Source: JACDBZ01 sp036262075
GTDB taxonomy: Bacteria > Chloroflexota > Limnocylindria > QHBO01
DNA length: 64,000 bases
NCBI GenBank assembly: GCA_036262075.1
Contig: DATAJO010000031.1
Location: 1-64,000, forward strand
Direction of reading: 5' to 3'
Under the pieces are notes generated by a model. It was not told the DNA's origin and searched no databases. It saw nothing but the letters and a program-made list of their open reading frames with translations. The translations under genes were made by a program, and so were the position numbers. The number at the start of each line of letters is the position of its first letter. The first letter of the stretch is position 1. Positions 34,281 to 42,367 of this stretch are shown here, piece after piece.

Positions 34281-34286
34281 AGTGTA
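34281..34286 (-). promoter_or_regulatory. -10 element of rpiB
   Basis: GGTACACT on the minus strand between the tsaC stop and the rpiB ATG; 8 nt to the ATG suggests a leaderless mRNA. Confidence 0.4.
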
Positions 34287-34294
34287 CCGATTGC

Positions 34295-34897
34295 TCAGCC
34301 GATTTCGACGGCTCCCGCGAGCTGCTCGGCCGTCACGGGCCCCTGCCGGAGGATCCGGGCGGGCGTCACGCCCAGGTCGAGCACGGTCGACGGCACGCCA
34401 CCCGGGACGGGGCCGCCGTCGACGACCGCGGCGAGGCCGTCCTGGTCGGTCGCGAACGCGATCAGCACCTCGTCGGCGCCGAGCGTGTCGGGCTGGTCCG
34501 ACAGGTTCGCGCTCGTCGTGAAGATCGGTCCGGCGGCACGGATGAGGTCGAGCGCCACCGGATGGTCGGGCGCGCGGAAGGCCTGGGTCGTGCCGTCGAC
34601 GGCCGGCAGCACGATCGTCAGCGCCCCCGGCCAGAACCGCTCGGCGACCCGCCGGGCGCGGTCGTCCACGACGAACGCCGCCGGGTCCAGGTCCGACAGC
34701 CCGGTGACGAGGATCGGGATGCGCCGATCGAGGGGCCGATGCTTCAGCTCGAACAGCGCCGCGAGCCGCTCCGGATACGCGGCCGACACGCCCACGCCGT
34801 AGACGGTGTCGGTCGGGAACGCGACCGCGTCCCCCGCCCGCAGCAGCCCGGCGGCTCGTGCCAGCCCCTCGGGCGTCGGCGGCAGGACGTCGGTCAT
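34295..34897 (-). CDS. tsaC: Threonylcarbamoyl-AMP synthase
   Basis: A 200-residue YrdC/Sua5-type enzyme that makes threonylcarbamoyl-AMP for tRNA t6A. Motifs: AVAFPTDTVYGVGVSA, LFELKHRPLDRRIPIL, RFWPGALTIVLP, PIFTTSANLS and STVLDLG. No C-terminal Sua5 domain. It follows prmC by 4 bp, so prfA-prmC-tsaC form a translation-related operon. Confidence 0.92.
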   Translation of the reverse strand: MTDVLPPTPEGLARAAGLLRAGDAVAFPTDTVYGVGVSAAYPERLAALFELKHRPLDRRIPILVTGLSDLDPAAFVVDDRARRVAERFWPGALTIVLPAVDGTTQAFRAPDHPVALDLIRAAGPIFTTSANLSDQPDTLGADEVLIAFATDQDGLAAVVDGGPVPGGVPSTVLDLGVTPARILRQGPVTAEQLAGAVEIG

Positions 34898-34901
34898 GCG
34901 G

Positions 34902-35810
34902 TCAGCCTGACAGGCCGATGCGCACGACGCGCTCGATCCCCGCGAGATCGGACGCAACGCTGACCGATGCGCCGGCCGGCGCCAGGGCGCCGATCGCCTC
35001 CGCCTGGCCGGCTCCCACCTCCAGGAGCACGGTCCCGCCCGGTGCCCCGCGGCTGGCAAGATCGGCGAGCAGGCGACGGATGACGTCGAGGCCGTCGGGT
35101 CCGCCGTCGAGCGCCGCGGCCGGCTCGTGGGCGAGGGAGCCACCGGCGGCGGCCACCTCGGCGCTCGGCACGTACGGCAGGTTGGCGACGACGACGTCCG
35201 GAAGCGGCAGGGACGCACCCGCCGGCTCGAGGAGCTCGGCGCAGGCCAGGTCGACGAGGTCGGCCACGCGATGGTGGGCGAGGTTCTCGGCCGCCAGCTC
35301 GAGCGCATCGGGCGACCGGTCGCTGGCGACGAGGCGGATGCGACGCAGCGCGAGCGCCGCGCGGAAGCGCAGGGCGAGCGCGACCGCGATCGCGCCGCTG
35401 CCGGTGCCGAGGTCCCAGGCGACGATCGGCGCGTCGTCGCGCGCCAGCCGATCCGCGAGGTCGGCGACGGCGAGGTCGACGAGGAGCTCCGTCTCCGGCC
35501 GCGGGACGAGGGCGCGCGCATCGGTGCGGATGCGGAGCGAGCGCCACTCCTTGAAGCCGCGCAGGTAGGCGATCGGCTCACCGGTCGCCCGTCGCTCGAC
35601 CAGGTCGGCGAGGATCGCCGGTTCGGTGACCGGCTCCTCGGGGTGGGCGAGCAGCCACGCCCGGTCGCGGCCGGCGAGGTGCGCGACGAGCAGCTCGGCG
35701 TCGAGACGCGGCGTCGGCGAGCCGGAGGCCCGCAGGCGCGCGGCGGCCGCGGAGATCGCCACGCCCACCGACTGCACGCGGGCGACGGGGATCGGCTCAG
35801 CGGACGGCAT
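34902..35810 (-). CDS. prmC: Release factor glutamine methyltransferase PrmC
   Basis: A 302-residue SAM-dependent methyltransferase that modifies the GGQ glutamine of release factors. The N-terminal helical domain has YLRGFKEWRSL and LVPRPETELLVD. The SAM loop is WDLGTGSGAIAVALA. The catalytic motif is ANLPYVPS, a variant of NPPY. It overlaps the prfA 3' end by 14 bp, matching its substrate. Confidence 0.93.
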   Translation of the reverse strand: MPSAEPIPVARVQSVGVAISAAAARLRASGSPTPRLDAELLVAHLAGRDRAWLLAHPEEPVTEPAILADLVERRATGEPIAYLRGFKEWRSLRIRTDARALVPRPETELLVDLAVADLADRLARDDAPIVAWDLGTGSGAIAVALALRFRAALALRRIRLVASDRSPDALELAAENLAHHRVADLVDLACAELLEPAGASLPLPDVVVANLPYVPSAEVAAAGGSLAHEPAAALDGGPDGLDVIRRLLADLASRGAPGGTVLLEVGAGQAEAIGALAPAGASVSVASDLAGIERVVRIGLSG

Positions 35811-36879
35811 CGGCGCCGAACTCCTCGGTCATGCGACGCTGGCGATCGGCCTCGGCGAGCGGCTCGAGGAGGCGGTCGAGGTCGCCGTCGAGCAGCCCGG
35901 GCAGGTTGTGGACCGTCAGGCCGATGCGGTGGTCGGTGACCCGGTCGTCGGGGAAGTTGTACGTCCGGATCTTCTCGGACCGCTCGCCGGTGCCGACCTG
36001 CGAGCGACGCTCCTCGCCGCGCTCGGCGGCCTGCCGCGCCTGCTCCGCCTCGAGCAGCCGCGAGCGCAGCACGCTCATCGCCTTGGCTCGGTTCTTGTGC
36101 TGGCTCTTCTCGTCCTGGATGGCGACCACCATGCCGGTCGGCAGGTGGGTGATGCGGACGGCGGAGTCCGTGGTGTTCACCGACTGTCCGCCGGGGCCCG
36201 AGGAGCGGTAGACGTCGATGCGCAGGTCCCGCTCGTCGACCTGGACGTCGACCTCCTCGGCCTCGGGCAGGACCGAGACCGTGGCCGTGGAGGTGTGGAT
36301 CCGGCCCTGCGCCTCGGTCGTCGGGACGCGCTGCACGCGGTGGACGCCGGACTCGAACTTCAGCCGCGAGTAGGCGCCCTCGCCGCGGACCTCGGCGATG
36401 AGCTCCTTCAGGCCGCCGCCCTCCGACTCGGACGTGGACAGCACCTCGACCTTCCAGCGCCGCCGCTCGGCGTAGCGGGCGTACATGCGGTACAGGTCGG
36501 CGGCGAACAGGGCGGCCTCCTCGCCGCCGGCGCCGGCACGAATCTCGAGGATGATGTCGCGCTCGTCGTTCGGGTCGGGCGGCACGAGCAGGCCGCGCAG
36601 CCGGGCGTCGAGCTCCGACTCCGCGGCCTCGAGCCGGGCGATCTCCTCGGCGGCCAGCGCCCGGAGCTCCTCGTCGGGGTCGGTCGCCATCTCGCGCGCC
36701 TCGGCCAGCTGCTCCCGGACGCGGCGCCACTCGCGGCCGGCGGCGACGATCGGCTCGAGCCGCGACAGCTCGCGGCCGAGATCGGCGAGGCGGGCGGGAT
36801 CGGCGGCGGCGTCGGGGCTCGACAGGAGCGTGCCGATCTCCTCGGAGCGGGCCTCGAGCTCGGCGAGCCGGTCGATCAC
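35797..36879 (-). CDS. prfA: Peptide chain release factor 1
   Basis: A 360-residue class I release factor. The codon-recognition PxT motif is in VHRVQRVPTTEAQGRIH; the catalytic GGQ lies in YRSSGPGGQSVNTTDS. Length and domain order are normal. GTG start. It terminates at UAA/UAG. prfB is present separately at 58 kb. Confidence 0.96.
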   Translation of the reverse strand: MIDRLAELEARSEEIGTLLSSPDAAADPARLADLGRELSRLEPIVAAGREWRRVREQLAEAREMATDPDEELRALAAEEIARLEAAESELDARLRGLLVPPDPNDERDIILEIRAGAGGEEAALFAADLYRMYARYAERRRWKVEVLSTSESEGGGLKELIAEVRGEGAYSRLKFESGVHRVQRVPTTEAQGRIHTSTATVSVLPEAEEVDVQVDERDLRIDVYRSSGPGGQSVNTTDSAVRITHLPTGMVVAIQDEKSQHKNRAKAMSVLRSRLLEAEQARQAAERGEERRSQVGTGERSEKIRTYNFPDDRVTDHRIGLTVHNLPGLLDGDLDRLLEPLAEADRQRRMTEEFGADAVR

Positions 36880-36889
36880 GGCGCCACCG

Positions 36890-37963
36890 TCAGGGCGTCA
36901 CCCCGGTGGTCGGATCGGCGACGTCGACCGTCACCGCGGCCGGCTCGGCGGCCGCGCGATCGGCGGCCAGGCACGACTCGAGCGACGCGATGCTGACCTC
37001 GAGCATCGATCGGTCCGGCGGGCGGGTCGTGAGCGACTGGAGCCACAGCCCCGGAGCGTAGAGCGCGCGGACGATCGGGTTGCCGTAGTGGCGCGCGCCG
37101 AAGCGCACGAGCTCGTAGGCGACGGCGGCGATGACCGGGACGAGGACGATCCGCGACAGGAACAGCGCCCAGAGCGGGACGCCCTCGCGCGGGATGAGGC
37201 TGAAGAAGAAGATGCTGATGACGACGACGATGAGGATGAACGTCGTGCCGCATCGGGTATGGGCGGTGCCGAAGGCGTCGACCTCCTCGGGCGTCAGCGG
37301 CCGATCGTGCTCATAGGCGCTGATCGCCTTGTGCTCGGCGCCGTGGTAGGCGAAGACGCGCCGGATGTCCTGCATGAGGCCGATGGCGGCGATGTAGCCG
37401 ACGAAGATCACGAGCCGGATCCCGCCCTCGACGAGGTTGGCCAGGAAGTCGGACTGTGCCGCGTCCTCGGCGAAGGTCGACAGGAACAGCGGCAGGAGGA
37501 AGAACAGGCCGATGGCGAAGCCGATGCTGACGACCATCGTCCCGGCGATCATCCCCTTGCCGAGCTCGACGTCCTCGCCCTCGGCGGCGAGCGCCGCCGA
37601 GCGCATGAGCATGCGCGTGCCGATGACGAGCGTCTCGTACAGGACGAAGATGCCGCGCAGGAACGGGATCTTGATGAGCTTCCGCTCGGCGGACAGCGCC
37701 GCGGGGAGCGGCTCGGACATCGTCACGATGTCGCCGCTCGGCGGGCGGACGCTCATCGCCACCGTCGTGCGGCCGCGCATCATCACGCCCTCGATGAGGG
37801 CTTGGCCGCCGTAGAAGAAGTCGGGCATGCGGAACCGGCGCCGCCCGGCGGCATCGGTCACCGCGGAGATGACGAGGGGCCCGGCCGCGATGAGCAGCTC
37901 GGGGATGAGGAAGAAGAGGTGGGGCGCTGCGAGCGCCGGCCACCGGGTCAGTGGCCGGCGCAT
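36890..37963 (-). CDS. DUF1385 integral membrane protein
   Basis: A 357-residue protein. The family core begins YGGQALIEGVMMRG (about 51), followed by PFLRGIFVLYETLVIGTRML, RVFAYHGAEHKAISAYE, and TRCGTTFILIVVVISIFFF, with about four to five membrane helices. Role unknown; homologues are often next to rpmE/prfA, as here. The ATG at 37963 gives an extra hydrophobic N-terminus of 45 residues; an internal ATG at 37828 would start directly before the core. It follows rpmE by 10 bp. Confidence 0.83.
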   Translation of the reverse strand: MRRPLTRWPALAAPHLFFLIPELLIAAGPLVISAVTDAAGRRRFRMPDFFYGGQALIEGVMMRGRTTVAMSVRPPSGDIVTMSEPLPAALSAERKLIKIPFLRGIFVLYETLVIGTRMLMRSAALAAEGEDVELGKGMIAGTMVVSIGFAIGLFFLLPLFLSTFAEDAAQSDFLANLVEGGIRLVIFVGYIAAIGLMQDIRRVFAYHGAEHKAISAYEHDRPLTPEEVDAFGTAHTRCGTTFILIVVVISIFFFSLIPREGVPLWALFLSRIVLVPVIAAVAYELVRFGARHYGNPIVRALYAPGLWLQSLTTRPPDRSMLEVSIASLESCLAADRAAAEPAAVTVDVADPTTGVTP

Positions 37964-37973
37964 CGGCTCGGGG

Positions 37974-38180
37974 TCAGCGAAGCGAGCGCTCGAGGCGCTT
38001 CTGGAACCGCTCGACCTGGCCGGCGGTGTCGACGATGTTCTGCGTGCCGGTGAAGAAGGGGTGGCACTTGTTGCAGACCTCGACGCGGATCGTCTCGGCG
38101 GTCGAGCCGACGGTGAACTCGTTGCCGCAGACGCAGTGGACCTTCGCCTGATGGTACTGCGGATGGATGTCGGCCTTCAT
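37974..38180 (-). CDS. rpmE: Ribosomal protein bL31 (zinc form)
   Basis: A 68-residue 50S protein. C16 and C18 plus C36 and C39 are the four zinc ligands (HCVCGN, EVCNKCHPF), so this is the Cys-containing C+ type. Ends with VERFQKRLERSL as is usual. It lies 29 bp after rpmA. Confidence 0.96.
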   Translation of the reverse strand: MKADIHPQYHQAKVHCVCGNEFTVGSTAETIRVEVCNKCHPFFTGTQNIVDTAGQVERFQKRLERSLR

Positions 38181-38209
38181 GGGGATGCTCCTGCGCGCCG
38201 AAATCGGCG

Positions 38210-38470
38210 TCAGGCCGTGGCGGCCTCGACGCTGACGCGCTTCTTGCTGCGGGTTTCGTGGGTGAATCGGACCTTGCCGTCGGCGGTGGCGAACAGCGTG
38301 TAGTCCTTGCCCATCCCGACGTTCGGGCCGGGATGGAACGTGCTGCCGCGCTGGCGGACGATGATCGTCCCGGACAGGACGAACTGCCCATCGCCGCGCT
38401 TGACGCCGAGGCGCTTGCCGGCGCTGTCGCGCCCGTTCTTGCTGGACGAGCCAGCCTTCTTGTGAGCCAT
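38210..38470 (-). CDS. rpmA: Ribosomal protein bL27
   Basis: An 86-residue protein starting AHKKAGSSSKNGRDS, with the conserved GTIIVRQRGSTFHPGPNVGMG. No N-terminal cleavage extension (as found in Firmicutes). It follows rplU by 3 bp in the usual rplU-rpmA order. Confidence 0.97.
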   Translation of the reverse strand: MAHKKAGSSSKNGRDSAGKRLGVKRGDGQFVLSGTIIVRQRGSTFHPGPNVGMGKDYTLFATADGKVRFTHETRSKKRVSVEAATA

Positions 38471-38473
38471 CGC

Positions 38474-39118
38474 TTACTCCTCGGCCTCGGCCGTCGGCTC
38501 GGCCTTCTTCGTGGTGCGTCGCCGGGTGGTCTTCGGCTTCTCCTCGCCGGCCGATGCCTCGGCCTTCGTGTCCGCCGCCTCCGTCGCCTTCGCGCGCGAG
38601 CGGCGCGCCGGCTTCACCGGGGCCTCCTCGGTCGCGGTCGCGGCCTCGGCCTTCGCGCCCTTCGGCGCATCGGCCTGGGCGGCCTTCGCCTTGGGCTCTG
38701 CCTTCGCCTTCGGCGCTGCCTTGGCCGTGGCCTTGGGCTCTGCCTTCGGCGCATCGGCGGTGGGCGCATCGGCCGTGGCGGCCTTCGCCTTCGACGAGGA
38801 CCTGCCACCGGCGCTGATCTCGTCGATCCGCACCCGGGTGAGGTGCTGCCGGTGACCGTTCTTGCGGCGGTAGTGGATCTTCTGCTTGAACTTGAAGACG
38901 ATCAGCTTCGGGCCGAGCGCCCCGCCGAGGACGGTGCCGCTGACGGTGGCGCCATCGACGGTCGGCGTCCCGACCGTGACCGCCTCGCCGTCGCCGACGA
39001 GCAGGACGCGATCGAACGTGATCTGCGCACCGGCCTCGCCCGGGACGCGCTCGACGACGAGCTCCGTGCCGGCCTCGACGCGGTACTGCTTCCCGCCGCT
39101 GCTGACGACGGCGTACAT
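38474..39118 (-). CDS. rplU: Ribosomal protein bL21 with long Ala/Lys-rich extension
   Basis: 214 residues, about twice the normal length. Residues 1-103 are a complete bL21 (YAVVSSGGKQYRVEAG to the HYRRKNGHRQ basic loop). The remaining ~110 residues are low in complexity: KAAPKAKAEPKAK-like repeats with Thr, Glu and a final basic/acidic mix, resembling histone H1-like tails. The frame is uninterrupted and codons match neighbours, so the extension is real coding sequence. ATG at MYAVV fits the family start. Confidence 0.95.
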   Translation of the reverse strand: MYAVVSSGGKQYRVEAGTELVVERVPGEAGAQITFDRVLLVGDGEAVTVGTPTVDGATVSGTVLGGALGPKLIVFKFKQKIHYRRKNGHRQHLTRVRIDEISAGGRSSSKAKAATADAPTADAPKAEPKATAKAAPKAKAEPKAKAAQADAPKGAKAEAATATEEAPVKPARRSRAKATEAADTKAEASAGEEKPKTTRRRTTKKAEPTAEAEE

Positions 39119-39184
39119 ACGTGCTCTCCTGGGTCTCTTGGGCTCGCGTCCCGGGCAGCCTGACGGCGCGGCGGAACGCACACG

Positions 39185-39208
39185 AAAACGGGCCGAGTGC
39201 TCAGCCCG
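39185..39208 (-). terminator. Intrinsic terminator or attenuator before rplU
   Basis: The minus-strand sequence from 39208 forms a 9-bp stem (CGGGCUGAG with CUCGGCCCG, one G-U pair), followed by GUUUUCG. It lies 14 bp after the stop of the TIGR03936 gene and about 70 bp before rplU. The only -10-like box (TAGACT, 39225-39220) lies upstream of the hairpin and contains that stop codon, so rplU may be attenuated, or an unseen promoter lies below it. Confidence 0.55.
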
Positions 39209-39222
39209 CGGGACGGTGAAGT

Positions 39223-39939
39223 CTACCGAGCGATCGGGGGAGTGTCAACGAAGACGAGCCGCGTCCGGACCGCCTTGACGACCCGCAGCGGCAGGTCGAG
39301 CGCCCGCACGACGTCCTCCGGCCGGCCGGCGCCACTGGCGTCGAGCTTGAGCACCGTCCGGAGGCGCGCCCTGCCCGCGGCCTCGTCGACGTCGAGCACC
39401 TCGACGTCCTCGATGAGCGGCCGGAGGTCGCGGTCGGACACGTCGCTGCGCCGCTGGCTCTCACCGCGCCGCGCGAGGCCCTCGAGCTTCTCGGCCGCGA
39501 GGAGGCGGACGACCGCGCCGCGCAGCGCGTCCGAGGTCAGGCCGTCGTCGCCGGCGACCTCGATCTCGTACTCGGCGGCACGGACCTGGCTGGCCGCCGA
39601 CGGGAACCCGTGCCAGACCTCCTTCGCGTCGCGCAGCTCGATGCCGTCGGGGAAATGCTCGGCGGCGGCCTGGATGCGCTCGATCGGCACGAGCTCGTCG
39701 AAGTAAGCCTCGACCACCTCGCCGCGCAGCTCGATCCCGACCGGCAGGTTGGCGGCGAGCTTGATCCGCGGCTTCGGCTTCTTGGCCTGCGTGTACGACA
39801 GCGGCAGCTCGGCGGCGCGGAACGCCTGCTCGAAGGCAGCGACGAGCTCGGCCTGGCGCACGCGCAGGGCCGGTTCGGTTCGGCTGAAGAGAAGCTGCCA
39901 GCGCTGGCGCGGCTGCCCCTCCGGCGGTCGGTCGGTCAT
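39223..39939 (-). CDS. TIGR03936/DUF2344 family protein
   Basis: A 238-residue cytoplasmic protein: RWQLLFSRTEPALRV at the N-terminus, then ELPLSYTQAKKPKPRIKLA and ELRGEVVEAYFDE, the DUF2344 (radical-SAM-linked) pattern. It usually follows a B12-binding radical SAM gene (TIGR03960) and precedes rplU. The rplU link is kept here but no radical SAM partner lies upstream: the next gene is divergent. Function unknown; speculated in tRNA or rRNA modification. Confidence 0.82.
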   Translation of the reverse strand: MTDRPPEGQPRQRWQLLFSRTEPALRVRQAELVAAFEQAFRAAELPLSYTQAKKPKPRIKLAANLPVGIELRGEVVEAYFDELVPIERIQAAAEHFPDGIELRDAKEVWHGFPSAASQVRAAEYEIEVAGDDGLTSDALRGAVVRLLAAEKLEGLARRGESQRRSDVSDRDLRPLIEDVEVLDVDEAAGRARLRTVLKLDASGAGRPEDVVRALDLPLRVVKAVRTRLVFVDTPPIAR

Positions 39940-40031
39940 CGGGCGTCGATCCTACCCCGATCCTTCGTGACCGACCAGCGGCGACGAGGTTCACCAACGG
40001 TCGCGGTGCACCGTCGGTCGCCGCACGCGAG

Positions 40032-40037
40032 TAGGAT
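40032..40037 (+). promoter_or_regulatory. -10 element of the AI-2E-type permease gene
   Basis: TAGGAT, 8 nt before the ATG, suggests a leaderless transcript. The 106-bp divergent gap holds no other clear element. Confidence 0.35.
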
Positions 40038-40045
40038 GCCGTCGC

Positions 40046-41227
40046 ATGTCGGAGCTCCTCGCCGCCGTCCATCGCCATCGGCAGTCGCTGTTCGCGATCG
40101 GCATGATCACGCTCGTCGCGTGGCTGCTGTGGAGCGCGCGGGGGGCGCTGCCGGCGTTCTTCATCGGCCTGGCGCTCGTCTTCGTCCTCGACCCGGGCGT
40201 GACGTTCCTCCAGCGGCGCGGCATCCCGCGCTGGGCCGGCGTGATCGTGATGTACGCGGTGCTCGTCGGCGTGGTGTGGGCCCTCGTCGCCTACGCCGTG
40301 CCGCCGATCAGCGAGCAGGCGCGCGAGTTCATCCAGCAGCTTCCCCAGCTCGGCGCGTCGCTCGCCGAGTGGGAGCGCGGCCTCGAGGAGTGGTACCGCG
40401 ACCTGCCGCTGCCCGCCGAGCTGCGCACGATCATCGACGAGCAGCTCGCCGCCAGCGGCCAGGCGTTCGCCGAGCTGCTGCGGGCCCTGCTGGCGCCGAC
40501 GGTCACGGCGGTCCTCCGCGTGGCGACCTTCATCCTCGGCCTGGTCATCATCCCGGTCTGGCTGTTCTTCGTGCTCAAGGACCGCGAGGGCTTCTCGGGC
40601 GCGGTCCAGGGCGCGATGCCGCCGACCTGGCGCGCCGACGTCGGCAACCTCCTCGGACTGCTCGGCCGCGTCGGAGGCCGATGGGTCCGTGGCCAGCTCC
40701 TCCTCGGCGTCGCCATCTTCACCGCCACGGTGATCGGGGTCGGGATCCTCGTCCTCCTCGGCTTCGGCGAGTTCGGCCAGTTCATCCTCGTCCTGGCCCT
40801 CATCGCCGGGGTGCTCGAGTGGTTCCCGATCATCGGACCCATCGTCGCCGCCGTCCCGGCCATCCTCATCGGCCTGTCGATCAGCCTGCCGGCCGCGATC
40901 GGCGCCGCGATCCTCTACACCGTCATCCAGCAGCTCGAGAACAACCTCCTCGTGCCGAAGGTCATGGGCGACGCCGTCGAGCTCCATCCCGCCGTGCTCG
41001 TCCTGGCCCTCGTCGTGGGTGGCGCACTGTTCGGCATCGGCGGCGCCATCCTCGCCGCCCCGACCGTCGCCGCCGGCCGCGACCTCTACCGCTACGGCTT
41101 CCATCGGTTCGGCGGCCGGACCCCGTCCGAGGCGTTCGACCTCGCGCTCCATGGGGAGCTGCCGCCACCTCCGCCGCCGGAGGAGCCCCCTTCGTCCCCG
41201 GTCGAGCCGGAGCCGACGCCCGCCTGA
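40046..41227 (+). CDS. AI-2E family transporter-like membrane protein
   Basis: A 393-residue protein with about eight membrane helices and a large loop between helices 3 and 4 (SEQAREFIQQLPQLGASLAE). The family signature IAGVLEWFPIIGPIVAAVPA, then QQLENNLLVPKVMGDAVELHP, is clear. Family members export autoinducer-2, or exchange Na+ for H+, or are uncharacterised; the substrate cannot be told. The Pro/Glu tail is cytoplasmic. It is convergent with rodA, with only 3 bp between stops. Confidence 0.88.
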   Translation: MSELLAAVHRHRQSLFAIGMITLVAWLLWSARGALPAFFIGLALVFVLDPGVTFLQRRGIPRWAGVIVMYAVLVGVVWALVAYAVPPISEQAREFIQQLPQLGASLAEWERGLEEWYRDLPLPAELRTIIDEQLAASGQAFAELLRALLAPTVTAVLRVATFILGLVIIPVWLFFVLKDREGFSGAVQGAMPPTWRADVGNLLGLLGRVGGRWVRGQLLLGVAIFTATVIGVGILVLLGFGEFGQFILVLALIAGVLEWFPIIGPIVAAVPAILIGLSISLPAAIGAAILYTVIQQLENNLLVPKVMGDAVELHPAVLVLALVVGGALFGIGGAILAAPTVAAGRDLYRYGFHRFGGRTPSEAFDLALHGELPPPPPPEEPPSSPVEPEPTPA

Positions 41228-41230
41228 CGC

Positions 41231-42364
41231 TCAGAGCGTTGGCTTCCTGCTCCGCATGCGGACCGACTGGAGGATGCCCATGCCGAAGAGGAGGCTGATC
41301 ATGCTCGAGCCGCCGTAGGTGACGAAGGGCAGCGGGATGCCGGTGACCGGCATGATGCCGGTGACCATCCCGACGTTCACCAGCAGCTGGAACAGGATCA
41401 TCGTGGCGATGCCGGTCGCGATGAGCATGCCGAAGCCGTCGCGCGCCTGCCAGCCGATGAGGAGGACCCGCCACACGAGCAGGGCGAACAGGGCGAGCAG
41501 GGCCACGCCACCGACGAACCCGAGGTCCTCCGCGACGACGGTGAAGATGAAGTCGGTCGACTGGACCGGGATGTAGCCGCGCTGGCCCTCGGCGCCGACG
41601 GTGAGGCCGCGGCCGAGCCAGCCGCCCGAGCCCACGGCGTTGAGCGCCTGGACGAGCTGGTAGCAGGCGCCCTGCGGATCGGCGTACGGGTCGAGGAAGC
41701 AGAACAGCCGGGTGCGCTGGTAGTCGTGGAGCATCGAGACGGCCACGGGCGCCGCGGCGATGACCCCGCCGGCGAACAGGCCCATCCAGCCCAGGCTGGC
41801 GCCGGCCATGAACAGCATGCCGACGAGGATGGCGACGAACACGAGCGCCGTGCCGAGGTCCGGCTGGCGGAAGACGAGGAACGTCGGGATCGCCATGAGC
41901 GCCCCGGCCACGAGGATCGTCGCCAGCCGCCCGACCCGCTCGCGCCGGCCGGCGAGGCACGCCGCGAGCACGACGATCATCAGGACCTTGCTGACCTCGC
42001 TGAACTGGAAGTCGAGCCCGGCCACGGTGACCGACATCTGGGCGCCGAACAGGTTCTTGCCGATGAGCATGGTGAGGACGAGGAGGCCGATGACGACCAG
42101 GTAGATCGGCACGACCAGCGTCCGCAGCCAGTGGTAGTCGATGCTCGCCGCGACGAAGAAGAGCGTCAGGCCGATGGCGGCCCAGATGACCGTCTTGACC
42201 GTCTGGCTCATGCCCGCGCCATCGGTGTCGCTGTAGCCGGCCGAATAGCCCATCACCACGCCGACGGTGATGAGCAGGAGGACGTAGAGGAGCAGCTGCA
42301 GGTCGAAGTGGCGCCAGTCGCGCGCCTTCACCGACTCAACAAAGGTTGCCGTTGCGACGCCCAT
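41231..42364 (-). CDS. rodA: Peptidoglycan polymerase RodA (SEDS family)
   Basis: A 377-residue SEDS protein with about ten membrane helices. Motifs: FRQPDLGTALVFVAI (catalytic-region Asp), ALNAVGSGGWLGRGLTVGAE, VAEDLGFVGG and the C-terminal GIPLPFVTYGGSS. The adjacent PBP2 gene marks it as RodA rather than FtsW. It lies 3 bp after mrdA. Confidence 0.93.
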   Translation of the reverse strand: MGVATATFVESVKARDWRHFDLQLLLYVLLLITVGVVMGYSAGYSDTDGAGMSQTVKTVIWAAIGLTLFFVAASIDYHWLRTLVVPIYLVVIGLLVLTMLIGKNLFGAQMSVTVAGLDFQFSEVSKVLMIVVLAACLAGRRERVGRLATILVAGALMAIPTFLVFRQPDLGTALVFVAILVGMLFMAGASLGWMGLFAGGVIAAAPVAVSMLHDYQRTRLFCFLDPYADPQGACYQLVQALNAVGSGGWLGRGLTVGAEGQRGYIPVQSTDFIFTVVAEDLGFVGGVALLALFALLVWRVLLIGWQARDGFGMLIATGIATMILFQLLVNVGMVTGIMPVTGIPLPFVTYGGSSMISLLFGMGILQSVRMRSRKPTL

Positions 42365-42367
42365 CGG

